Source of the DNA: Anthoceros angustus
Lineage: Eukaryota > Streptophyta > Anthocerotopsida > Anthocerotales > Anthocerotaceae
DNA: 64,000 nt
Assembly (NCBI GenBank): GCA_010909165.1
Contig: VJWM01000135.1
Coordinates: 620,001-684,000, forward strand
Direction of reading: 5' to 3'
The position numbers and the translations under genes are program-made. Shown piece after piece: positions 53,598 to 64,000 of the stretch; positions within the stretch are counted from its first letter, which is position 1, and the number at the start of each line of letters is the position of its first letter. The notes below the pieces were generated by a model. The model was not told where the DNA came from. It was given only the letters and a program-made list of their open reading frames with translations, and ran no database searches.

Positions 53598-55745
53598 TCA
53601 ACGACGATATGGGGCATACTGTGGTGAGAGAGATCTGTCACGCTGGCCCCGATAAGGAGAATATCGTGGAGACCTTTCTCGTCCTCCCCCGTAGGGCAAA
53701 TACTCTGGGGAATGGCGTTGGCTGCGTCCATCACGGTGGAAACCACCACCACGACCTCCTCTTCTGCTCGATTGCACAGCTGTGGAGGAAGAGAAACATG
53801 AGGCAGAAAATGAGAACGTATCAGAGAAGAATACATGAATACCTGGGCCAACTGAAGTCTCGACATACAGCATACCTCTGACACCCAAGTATTCTCCAGG
53901 AGTTGGAGTCCTTGCACGTCTCCGTTTAGCCTGTGATTCATAAGAACATCAGAAGAAATACAGAGCAGCAACATTCTGCAGATTTGGGACAGTACGAACC
54001 TCCATCCCAATTTCCTGCAACAGCTCAGATAAAAAAAGCCCCTCAGCAGGAGATTGCGTGATGTCCAATGTGAGGAAATGAGATTCACAGAGGAGCAAGC
54101 CACAAGCTTCACTCATTCCATAAAACCAAAAGCGACAGAACTGGGTAGGCAAACAACGCAACTTACTGGAAACTGCAAAAGCAGTAGATCACTCAGATTG
54201 ATTAACTGATCTGAGAGGAAAAATATTGTGGCACCAAGAGCAACATGGATGCAGGTAATCCGGAGGCCTCTGATGGAGGCCAATAGGCTGCTAAATTCGA
54301 TTGCACTCGAGACCAAACAGCTCCCAAATTCAACAAAGCCGAAGGCTCAAGATTAGCAGTTGCAGACATGGGTGGAGCCGTGGCTAGATCGGGAAGGAGT
54401 TATGGTCGCAGGAAGCTCGATTTGCTGTCGCACTTCTCCTTGATTAGCCTATTGGATTTGATTCAGCCAGTCAGAAGCGAGGATGTAGACACCACACAGG
54501 TCATTAAAGGCTGGCAGTTTGTTCAGTTACAGCTGATCTGAAGCAGAGCCCTTTAGCCTAGGACCTTGGCACTCAGATTTGTCAATAGCTGCTGACTGCA
54601 AGTTGCCGCCCTTTGAAATGGGCCAGGATGCCACTGTTTGACAATTGCTGACACTTGCTAGATTGCCGATGCAGTGACTAAAAATAGGGATCTTGGCGGC
54701 GCAAAATGGGGCCGAGATTTCTGGATGACCAAAAGGTCAACGATACCATTAGCAACCACCAGGTCAAAGTTCCTCACAGTGGATGTGCCTATCATGATAA
54801 AGACTCAACATGAGTGACCTGGACAAACATCAGTGCCATGCATACCCCTGTGTCATACCCACTTACAGGCTCACCTTTTCCACAGTGATCATTCGGCCTT
54901 CAAGAGTTGAGCGGTTCAGGTACTTGATGCAGCGCTCAGCGTCCTCCAAATGCTCCATGGTCACAAATCCAAATCCACGAGATTCCCTTGTTCGTGGATC
55001 CAACACCAGTCGACACTCCAGTACCTGAAAATATCGAACACTTGTGTTAATCCTCAGACTTCAAACCTCACACAAAAAGTGTGCTTTGCAAGTCAACTCC
55101 TGCTGCAAGAAGCCTCCACCTTGCCCTCGCGAGAAAAATGTTCTTCGAGATCCTTTTCGTTTACGCGTGTGGACAACCCTGTAACGTACAGATTGTTGCC
55201 TGGATTCAAAGCGTCCGACTTGAACCTCTTGCCCCGGTCACTGCTTCGGTCTCTAGTTCTTTCACCACCCCTATCACTTCGGTCACTTCTGTCTCCGCTC
55301 CGATCATTCCTGTCACTCCTGTCAGACCTGCACCCCAGGGTAAGAACAGTCTGTTCCACGAGTGTACAGCTAGCTAACGACACCTAACAAACACAATCGA
55401 AAACCTACCGGCGTGCCGGGCTCCGCGACCGAGAACGACCACGTTCAGACTTCTCCCGTGGAGGGGACAGTGAGCTAGAATACCTTCACAAAAAACACTC
55501 ACAAGCTTCAACAACACGGACATCGGTGTTCCCCAGTGAAACCCATCACCCAAAACCAACATTTCAAAAAAAAAAAAAATCGCAGCCGGGCCTCACCTGC
55601 GCCTCGGTGGTGACTCTGCCTGTGACACAAACCAAATCAACCCAACGAACGTTAAAAGAACGCGCACCGAAAGACCATCGCCCAAAACAAAACAAAACAA
55701 AACCCACACAGCCTCCCCTCAACCCAAAAGCACCGTGCTCACCAT
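53598..55745 (-). CDS. Tra2/SR45a-like serine/arginine-rich splicing factor
   Basis: Seven coding exons on the minus strand: 55745-55743 (the ATG alone), 55619-55597, 55474-55409, 55327-55120, 55024-54875, 53930-53876, 53779-53598, giving 228 residues in phase. An N-terminal RS domain (ERGRSRSRSPARR, then repeated SDRSDRG) leads into one RRM with RNP2 LYVTGL and RNP1 RGFGFVTM. The linker KRRRARTPTPGEYLG is the Tra2 signature. The tail is G/R/Y-rich (RRGGRGGGFHRDG, then SPxYxPYRG units). Tra2/SR45a proteins bind purine-rich exonic enhancers and join U1 and U2AF components in the nucleus. The first exon ends exactly at the start codon, followed by donor GTGAGC. The intron 54874-53931 (944 bp) is by far the longest. 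Confidence 0.9.
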
Positions 55746-56396
55746 ATTAGACGGGGAAAAGCTGTCTCTGGCTACCACGGACAGAACTCTGCCGATCCTG
55801 ATAGCTGCCACAATCAGGGAAGCCACACCAACCTCACACCCCCACGTCCCCGGACAGCCTTTGAGAAGCAACGCCTTGAAGCACCCAACAACAAGGCCCG
55901 CAGCACAGGCAGAAGGCACCTGCCACCGAGACCCAGCCGTGAGACGCGACACCCCACGCTCACGCTACCTTAGAGCCGTTGAGGCCCTGAGAGGCCGCAA
56001 AACAAGAAACCAAAAGCCCGGTGGGCAGAAACAAGACACAAAACCTGTCCCGGCGTGCCGAGTCTCAACAATCTGCTTTAGCTAAAGCGCAGGAATAAAA
56101 AAGGACCTGCAGCGCTAGCAAGAAAGCAGCAGCGACGGCTGCCTCGCCTCGCTTTGCTCGCACCGCTGTCTCCAATGAGGCAAAGCAGAGCAACGTTTGT
56201 TTGCCCAAACTGTTTTTGGTCTGGCCTCGTCTTTGCTTTCCGCTTCGCCTTTGACCATTGACCTAAATGTGAACTCCGTCACTTTTTAAGTACCTCCATA
56301 ATGTAGGTAGGCATTGCGAGCCCCATTAATGCTAATTAAACAAATTAATGATTTGCAGCATCGCTTCGACTGGGAGCCTGCTGCCTGCTCACCACC
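55746..56396. promoter_or_regulatory. Divergent upstream region of the SR factor and ABCI10
   Basis: Leaders and promoters of two divergent genes, about 650 bp between start codons. No other gene is seen. The right half has ATTAATGCTAATTAAACAAATTAATG just before the ABCI10 leader. Confidence 0.4.
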
Positions 56397-57875
56397 ATGG
56401 CGGCCTCGCTCCCTGTGCCGCCCGGTCTCGGCTGCGGGCCTTCCCTGCACGCTGCGCTTGCGCTGCCTCCATCGCGCTGGCTCCAGGTCGGGGCCGCCGG
56501 GCCGGGATTGGCTGCATCGGGTCGTGATCGGAGGCGGCGGCTGGTTTGCAGGTGCAAGCAGGTGTCGCCGATCAGCAGAGGTACTGGTGCGTCTGTGGCT
56601 GGAGGAGAGGAGGATTAGGGTTTTGGGTTTCCCTTACCATCGTGCTTCCAGGTGCCAGTGACAAGGGAGGTGCGGCTGCCGCTCCCGCTCCTGCTCCCGC
56701 CGCTGCCGTCCCCAAGGCCGTCGAGGTGCGGGACCTGGGGCTCAGCGTGAAGGGTAGCAAGGGCGAGGTGGCTGTTCTCAAAGGCTGCACCTTGTCCGTA
56801 CCCGCAGGGCAGCTCTGGATGCTGCTGGGGCCGAATGGATGTGGCAAATCCACTCTTCTAAAGGTCGTCAACTGGTAAACTACGCACATTTTGGCCTTCC
56901 GTTGCTGTGTGGATCGGTGTGGTGGGGAAGGATTGGGTTTTGATTTTTTTTTTTTTTTGGTTTTCCTTGTTACATTGGCAGGCGTTGGCTGGACTTTTGA
57001 GGCCCAGTTCGGGACGGATGTACGTGGTTGGCCCTAAGAGCTTTGTTTTTCAGAACCCTGATCATCAGGTGAGGGTTGTCTGGGTAGCGTTCAGGTTGAA
57101 GATAGTAGTCACTAGGTGATAAATTTGGCGTGCCTTGCTGAATGGTGTTGCTAGTTTCTGCTCGGGTGGAAGCATTCTCATGCACCATCTTGACATGTTT
57201 CGTGATTTTCCTGGCGTGTTGCTGACCGGTTGCAGGTGGTAATGCCCTCTGCGGCGTCTGATGTTGCGTTTGGGCTAGGCCAGTCTGGATTACCCAGAGA
57301 GGAAGTACGGGCCAGGGTGCAAAGGTCTTTGGAGGCCGTGGGAATGTCTGATTATGCCGAGGTAGATGTTGTTCGATTGATTTCTTTGGTGTCGATGTCA
57401 CTTTTGTCAGTGTAAATTCAATGACACCTCTTGCTTTTGAAAAGCAGAGACCTGTTTCAACTTTAAGTGGTGGGCAAAAGCAAAGGGTTGCCATAGCAGG
57501 CGCAATAGCTGAGGAGAGCCGAGTCCTTCTGCTTGATGAGCTGACCACTTTTCTAGATGAGCGCGACCAGGTTCGAAACCGATGATAGCTGAATGGGTTC
57601 CTCGTTTGCTTATTTCTTTCTGGTAGCACTGATGCTGATGAGTATTTCAACAGATGGGGGTATTGCAAGCAGTGCGTGGTATTGTTGGTGGACCACAGGC
57701 AGTAACTGCTTTATGGGTCACGCACAGACTAGAGGAGCTTGAGTATGCGGATGGAGCATTCTACATGGAGCAGGGAAGCATTGTTTGTGGTGGAAGCATT
57801 GAGGAAGTGAAGCGCTTCATTCAGCTTCGGCAAGAGCAATTTAATCAGAGTAGTGGGTTTCCTAGTGCACCATAA
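56397..57875 (+). CDS. ABCI10: Plastid ABC ATPase, ABCI10 type (ECF/CbiO-like)
   Basis: Six exons: 56397-56580, 56652-56863, 56982-57068, 57236-57361, 57448-57570, 57654-57875, giving 317 residues in phase. About 75 N-terminal residues rich in A, P, R and S form a plastid transit peptide. One nucleotide-binding domain follows: Walker [14 protein letters not shown]-loop [13 protein letters not shown], signature [10 protein letters not shown], Walker [14 protein letters not shown] and H-loop [10 protein letters not shown]. There is no membrane domain. The sequence follows Arabidopsis ABCI10, an essential plastid protein resembling the ATPase of bacterial energy-coupling-factor transporters, which pairs with separate membrane subunits (ABCI11 and ABCI12 in Arabidopsis). 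The transported substrate is not established. DEL in place of the usual DEP in Walker B matches this subfamily. Confidence 0.95.
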
Positions 57876-58678
57876 CCTGGCAGGACCTCATCTTGGTAAT
57901 CTGCTCAGCGAACATGGAGCATCAAAGATGGAACAAATCTGGTAACTTTGGCTCGCCTGGATTCATCTTTGGAGGGGTCTCCCACATTGCTTGGGTCACT
58001 CGCTGTTCTCGACTTCTCCGGCTGGCATCTATGGTTGCCGGTCCATGTGCCTTATCCAGGTTGACTACAGGCATGTAGTGAGAGGCATTTCTGGGCCACG
58101 TTAAACCAGGTGCCTACTTCAGTTTGACTTCATTTATGTTATGAGGGCAGGATAACGGCCAACTTTTGATGTTGTGTGTCCACGTCTGAACAGCAGGTGT
58201 GTTACTGTTGCCCTGTGCTTTTTACCCTGCCCTCACATTTGAAGGTTCTGGATTTAACTATTACCGGGCAATCATTTTTGTCCGTGTTGCAGGATGAGGC
58301 TGGTCTTGAAACACAGTCTACAAATTTGTCAAACCCGTGAATCATGAGATGAGAGCTAGGGCCCAAGACTTCTGGGCACGCATTGGCGTTTGGCCAGGTA
58401 CTAAGGCCTTTGAATTTACAAAGACTTATGACTTTCAATTTGCAATACATATATCCTCCATGGAAATCGTACGACTCCGACTCCACACGTGCAGACACGA
58501 CGGGTCCCGTCTGGGTTTCAAGGGCACTTTTACTTTCCTTGGTGTTGTGATCATCAACAAGTTCTGAAAACAGGATTGGGTGTTGCATTTTCATCAAATC
58601 CGCCATCAATAAATGGAAACGGGAGGGCCTCGACTTACAGCACTGTCCAGCATGAGTATCTAAAGTGACCGCTGGGCT
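57876..58678. other. Spacer between convergent genes
   Basis: Holds the 3' regions of ABCI10 and of the P-class PPR gene. Frames on both strands are short and unlike any known family. Confidence 0.45.
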
Positions 58679-61600
58679 TCAGGGAGTATCATTCTGGTAT
58701 TTTTCCTGGAACACGTTGCACACTTCCTCGTCTGCAGGCTTTTTTGGGACGTTATCAAATTGGGCAAGAATATCATAAGTTATTTTATCTGGAGAGCAGC
58801 CCCTTTCCTTCATCTCCATGTGTAACTTGCGCGCATCTTCATACCTCCCAAAATCCCCTAGGCCGCCTATGACGGTGTTGTAGGTGACAACATCTGGCAC
58901 ACAGCCATCGCTACGCATCTGTCTCATAAGGGTTTCACCTTTACTCACTTGACCAGCCCTGCAGAGACCCGCAATAAGGATGTTGTACAGAATGAGATCT
59001 GCAACGAATTTCTTCTCCCTCATTTCCTGGAACAGTTCCCAGGCTTCGTCTACCCTAGATTCTTGGCAAAGACCAGTGATCAGGATGTGGTAAGTCACTC
59101 TATCTGCGACCACATTCGCATCCTTCATCTCTTGGAACAGATTAAGAGCCTCGTCTACTTGATCTGCCCTTCTCAGTCCATCCATCATGGAGTTGTATGT
59201 GATGACATCCATGTCAAAGCCCAATGCTTTCATTTCTTGCAAAAGATTCCAAGCCTCATCCATCTCTCCTGCTTTTCCAAGTCCAGAAATCACAGTATTG
59301 TATGTCACCAGATTTGGTTCACATCCTTGTTCCTTCATCTCTCTGAATAGAGTCCAGGCCCTATCAATGTAACCCGCTTTGCTCAGTCTGTTGACGAGTG
59401 TGGAGTAAACATATACATCTGGCTTGCAACCCGCCTCTTTCATTGCGCTAAATAGATTACAGGCTTCCTCAACCAGCCCCATACTACCGACAATATTAAT
59501 AATAGCATTGAAGGTGAACCCATCTGGTTTCAATCCTTTGGCCTTCAGTTCACCAAAAAGCTCGTATGCATCTTGCAGTTCTCCAGCCTTCCCCAACGCA
59601 TAGAGAAGTGTGTTCCATGTGATCAGATCTGGATTGCAGCCATCTTTTTGCATTTGCACATAGATATCTTTGGCTTTGTTAGGCTGACCAGCCTTGCCCA
59701 GCCCGTAAATGAGGGCATTGTAAGTTTGAAGACCAGGGACACAATTCTTCAATTTCATCTCTGCAAAAAGTTGCAAGGCTTTATCAATCTGCTCATCCTT
59801 GCCGTGTCCGTCAATGAGTGTCGTATATGTTATGGTGTTTGGCGAACACCCTTGGTGTTGCATTTCCTGAAAAAGACGGTCCGCTAAGTCCATCTTTCCT
59901 ACCCTTACTGCAGCACCAATCACGGTGTTGTAAGTCACCTGATCCCTAGCACAACCAACCCTTTCCATCTCTTCAAAGATCTCAAAGGCCTTCTCAAATC
60001 TGCCTGCCTTTGAAAGACCTGCAATCAGAACATTATAATTGAGCACTTCCGGAACAAACGATTTCGCTTTCATATCCTCAAACAGCATGTAAGCTTGATC
60101 AATCATTTCAGCCTTACAATATGCATCCAGGAAAATAGAATATGTCACAGTATCTGGGAAACGACCTCTTCGCCTCATGTCATCCATGTGCTTGGATGCT
60201 TTGTCTAGTTGACCAGCTTTACAAAGGCCATGCAAGTAAGAGTTGTGGGTCACAATATTAGCTGAACAGCCTTCTTGCTCCATCTTTACAAAAAGTTTCA
60301 GAGCATCGTCTATCTGACCTGCTTTAGCAAAAGCAGACATTAGCGTGTTGTATGTTATAAGACCTGGGGTACACCCGGCTCTACTCATACTGTCAAACAG
60401 GTCCAGGGCCATCTCCATCTTGCCCGCTTTCCCACAGCCATCAATCAGTATGTTGTAAATGATCACATTTGGCTGAGGTCCCCCAGCTCTCATATTCGTG
60501 AACATCTGATATGCTTCATCAATCCTGTTCGCCTTGCAAAGTCCAAAGATGATAGCACAATATGTGAAGACATTTGCTGGACAACCATTCGTCTTCATGT
60601 CCTCAAACAGCGACAAGGCGTCATCCAGTTTGCCTGCTTTGACAAAGCAATCAATTACACTGTTGTATGTCCTAGTGTCTGGACGAAGCCCAAGAGCCAG
60701 CATCTGTTCATACATTTGCTGAGCCGTGTGATGGAATTTTCCCTTCACTAGGATATCAATAAGGCAGTTGTAATTGATCACATTCGGCTTGCAGCCAAAG
60801 CTTCTGAACCTCTCAAACGCATTGATTGCGCCTTTGTAATTCCTGGCCTTGCCATAGCTTGTCAGAATTCCAGTCAAAGTGACAGCTGAGAGCTCACATT
60901 TATCAATCCGCATTTCCTCAACCAGGTTCCACATAGCCACAAGGTTTCCTGCGTCACCCAGTTTATGAATTATCATGGTATATGTGTACGCATTGTGTTT
61001 GTACCCTTTTTGCTGCTCCGCCCAATTGAAGAATGACAAAGACAGTTGTACATCTTTCAGCTGCCTCAGTACTTCTGCTACAACATAAGGCCTTAAGGTT
61101 ACCTTCAGCTGTTCCAATGCTTGGACCACAGCTGAATCCCACTTGCCCCCTTCCAGTATGTCAACAATGGCCTTGATCTGACGAGCCTCATTCTGGGGTG
61201 CCAATTTCCGCCTAAGCTCACTGAAAACCTTGCTTCGCAAAGGATTTCCCTCCAGCATATCGTTGAGGTTGAGCGTTCCAACATTTGGGCGTAACGACCT
61301 TGCAATGCCAGCATTCAGCCTCTGTGCATCCGTACCAGGCTCAACAGCGAAACCGGGGCACTTCCTGACATATGTGTCGGATGATGGCCTGGATGGGGTA
61401 GCCGATGCTGGTCCTGCAAGGAACGAACCCAACACACTACTTCAACAACAAAAAATCATCCAACAGCCAAGGAGAAGATTCGAACGACCCAGCAGCAGAC
61501 AGAACGCCAGGATCCCAGAAAGAGCTACAACGCAGCTTGGAGCACAGCATTGCAACAGTCGTACACGCAGCTGAGCTGCACACTACCTGCGAAGCATGTT

Positions 61601-61734
61601 TTGGGGGAGCGAGTAGATGCTTCTAGCCCACAACCGCAGCCCCTGTTGAAGGAGAAGTGTGCCATAGCATGTCGGGCTCGGGACAGGGGCAGCGGAGCTT
61701 CGGCTACAACCCAACGGTGTCCGGCCAGACACAT
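58679..61734 (-). CDS. P-class PPR protein with about 20 regular 35-residue repeats
   Basis: Two exons on the minus strand: 61734-61587 and 61413-58679. The first ATG is 61734 (960 residues); a second in-frame ATG at 61665 (937 residues) starts a typical organelle transit peptide (MAHFSFNRGCG). The splice restores phase (FAG-PASATPS). After about 160 residues, some 20 consecutive P motifs of exactly 35 residues run almost to the end, with the usual VTYNTLIxGLxKAG core and no E or DYW part. The architecture resembles PGR3-like plastid RNA-stability and translation factors, but orthology cannot be claimed. Repeat positions 5 and 35 are mostly Asn and Asp, predicting a U-rich RNA target. It is divergent from the DUF1990 gene, with 157 bp between start codons. 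Confidence 0.93.
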
Positions 61735-61891
61735 GTGTGCTCAGCTGCCGGCCGCCGAGTAGGCCACCTCAAGCTCCTCATAGCTCGAAATTAGCTGCCT
61801 GTATCGCACACAGGCGCGCAGACAAAAGGCCACCACTGACCTAAGAGATGTGAGCAGCGGAGATATCCGCTGGCCAAGCTGCTTGTGCACG

Positions 61892-62819
61892 ATGTTCACC
61901 TTCTCATGGAGGAAGCCTTCTGCGAAAGAGCAGAGAGCTTGTTTGGCTGGCTCCCGGTCGGTGTCTTCTTTCCTTCCTCACTCTGATCAACCCACATTGC
62001 GCAGCTTGTGCAAAATGACGACTATGCTGCTGGGCTTGCAGGTCAGGGGAATTCAACTACGACAGCAAGCACGTGGGGGCATCCAGCGACGCCCCATTTT
62101 CAGACGGCTACGAGTCGGCGCTGAAGAAAGACGGCTACTCCATCAACCATGCGCGTGTTCAGCTGGGACGTGGCTCTGAAGCCTTCCTCAGAGCCAGGGA
62201 AAACCTACAGAGATGGAGGTGCCTCCATTGTCCACCGCTGTCCTATGTCTGGAGCTCTGCGGATGCAAGGGGACTCTAATCCATGCACGTGGAATGCAAC
62301 GCAGGCATTTTCAATTGGGCTGGGCATCAGTGGACGCGTCCACGCCCATCAAGGTGGGGTCACGGTTCTGCGTGTGCAGTCAGGAGCTTTGCACATGGAT
62401 TCTGAACCCCCTGGAGGTTCTGTATGTGGAAGACTCGAGCTCCCGGGAAAGCAAGGGGCCAGCTGGGACTGGAGCCAAGCCAGCCACAGCCTTTGCATTT
62501 GGAAGCGGCACTCTCAAGGGGCATCTCCTGGTGAGGGTGTCATTCTGTTGTGTAGCAGAAGCTCATCCAGAGAAGCGAATTCCGTTGGCTGCTAAGCTGC
62601 AATGAATTTTACTTTGCGCAGGCGGGGGAAGAGCGCTTTGCTGTGGAGTGGGACGTGGAAGATGATCAAGTGTATTTCGACATCTATTCCTTCTCCAAGC
62701 CTGCAAACATGCTTGCTACGGTAACGTATCCTATTGTGAAATTCAAGCAGGCTCTGTTTTCGAAGCACTCAACCGAAGCCATGCGTAAAGCCATGCATAT
62801 CCATAAAGCGGAAATGTAG
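61892..62819 (+). CDS. DUF1990 / UPF0548 protein (At2g17695-like)
   Basis: Four exons: 61892-61956, 62042-62218, 62305-62530, 62622-62819, giving 221 residues in phase. It follows UPF0548 from start to end: MFTFSWRKPS, GEFNYDSKHVG, DGYSINHARVQLG, an LQRW-HFQLGW junction, PIKVGSRFCVC, FGSGTLKGHLLAGEERF and the ending SFSKPANMLATVTYP. The family is a small single-domain fold found in bacteria and plants with no established biochemical activity. There is no clear transit peptide. Its stop codon and the first bases after it overlap a decayed PPR sequence, so the natural 3' end may have been replaced. Divergent from the large P-class PPR gene. Confidence 0.9.
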
Positions 62820-63105
62820 TTGTTTGCCTGGTGGACATGTATGCGTGCAGCATGCCCGCAGGGTGTTTGACGAGTTAGTCACTGAATTGGTGCCTTGGAC
62901 TGCTCGCTGCGTACGACGAAAATGGGCTAAGTAAGAAAAAGCCAAGAAGGGCTCTCTCTGTAGCAGGCATGTAGCAAGCATGTAGCAGGCATGTAGCAAG
63001 CATGCAGATTATGTGACATTAGTTTGCCTCCTCAAAGCATTTGCTAATACTGGAGCCGTGGACCAGGGTAAGCAGCATAATATGCAGATTCAGGGACATT
63101 CCATG
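62809..63105 (+). pseudogene. Decayed PPR gene fragment
   Basis: In broken plus-strand frames: GNVVVCLVDMYA at about 62810, ARRVFDELVTELVPWTA at about 62855, then DYVTLVCLLKAFANTGAV and QGKQH at about 63005-63075. These are consecutive PLS-type PPR pieces with stops and frame changes. A short tandem repeat (AAGCATGTAGCAGGCATGTAGC) interrupts it at about 62966-63006. Confidence 0.75.
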
Positions 63106-64000
63106 TGATTGATGCAAGCAGTTCCCCAAATGACACACGGCTCTCACAATGGGGACCAGGTTCCAAGTCACAGTGAACTGTACGAATTGGGTTGGATATG
63201 TACATCGAATTGAGACGACACAATATCGAATTGGGACTCAGACAGCACAACATTGATTTTAGACAACACAAGAATCCGGCGCATCGTCAAGCAGCGTCAT
63301 GTGGGGATTCAGAAAATGGCACTGAAAAGCACCGTCAGACCTCACACTGAGCCACTCGGTTTGCAATGACATCACTTTACAAAGGAAAAGCACTCTCAAC
63401 AGCTCACACTGTCACAGTGTAGAACAAGGCCGACGTCCAGCCACAGCGGTAACGGTCTTGCTTGAATCAGTTTGCACTTATACGTTTCGTCAGCTCATGG
63501 GAAAAAGGGCATTGTGTCTTGCCAGGTACCAGGTCACCGTGAGCTTGAAAAATGTTGCTCACAGTGTTGTGGGTTTCTGGTCTGCGGGATTCTAACCCGT
63601 GCCTCTTTGCAAACTCTTGAGGCTAATCCTCTTATCTCTGGACTACAAATGCTAGGTTGATGCAGGTTGAATCGCGCAAGATCTTCGACAGCTCGAAGCT
63701 CGTTCCGCTCGCACCCGACCGTTCTCAGCTATCCTTTTCCTTCACTGCGAGAGGACATAGGTGGTTGCCTGGGGCAACCTCCCAAACACACCCAGCCTCT
63801 GCTCGGCAGTCTAGCTTGTGCAAAAAAAATCAATCAAGGCATCGGCAAATCCTCGCCTTAAGCTTGTACCTGAATCCCCACTCCGTATAATAGCAAAGAA
63901 ATCGAATATTCATTTCTACATAAGCACGCAACTCATCGGATTGCAACTCTGCTTCCAATGACCTGCACAGACAGAAATGGGCAGGCTGACCTGTATTGCC
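63106..64000. other. Right-edge sequence, no gene seen
   Basis: No convincing coding frame. At about 63570-63655 the minus strand has a weak tRNA-like pattern (GGGTTAGAATCCC), too degraded to call. Confidence 0.35.

Overview
The window is nuclear DNA of a land plant. It has GT-AG introns of roughly 80-900 bp, plant-specific families (plastid transketolase with a transit peptide, SAL1, ABCI10, an LPE1-like PPR, a Picea-type SDR) and several long, intron-poor PPR genes. The many near-identical PLS/E-class PPR genes and the mostly short introns fit a seed-free plant (bryophyte, lycophyte or fern relative) better than an angiosperm. That placement is inference and no species is claimed.

Layout, left to right. 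0.4-6.5 kb: SAL1 phosphatase, a small complex I subunit (NDUFB3/B12 type) and a two-TM apyrase with a one-base frameshift. 7.5-11.7 kb: ruins of a minus-strand Ty3/gypsy-type LTR element (RT scrap, gag pieces in inverted arrangement, tRNA-Met-type primer site, two abutting LTR-like copies with a 72-bp minisatellite). 11.9-16.99 kb: Yippee protein, LPE1-like PPR, and a chalcone-isomerase-like gene converging on it. 17.7-34.6 kb: a PPR cluster (two plus-strand paralogues and one long minus-strand gene) enclosing a repeat tract, a half-size ABCG transporter and a Bin3-type RNA methyltransferase. 34.6-37 kb: AT-rich repeats. 37.3-40.3 kb: plastid transketolase. 41.3-41.8 kb: a TA-flanked MITE. 43-47.7 kb: F-box protein, SDR and TSPO. 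47.7-53.5 kb: gene-free minisatellites and duplications. 53.6-62.8 kb: Tra2/SR45a-like splicing factor, ABCI10, a P-class PPR with about 20 regular 35-residue repeats, and a DUF1990 protein, followed by a decayed PPR fragment.

There are no operons. Several pairs are divergent (SDR/TSPO, SR factor/ABCI10, P-class PPR/DUF1990, long PPR/PPR paralogue). The functional theme is organelle biology: plastid carbon metabolism and transport, complex I, SAL1, and several PPR proteins expected to act on organelle RNA. Exon models were assembled by eye from splice sites, reading phase and recalled family similarity. Where all exons summed to a multiple of three and rejoined conserved motifs, confidence is high.

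I did not find a clear new multi-gene system. The best leads are the PPR gene with a five-fold 118-residue super-repeat, the readable RNA-target prediction of the P-class PPR, two genes whose start codon lies on or across an exon junction, a GC-AG intron in SAL1, and nested palindromes at the centre of an inverted gag pair.
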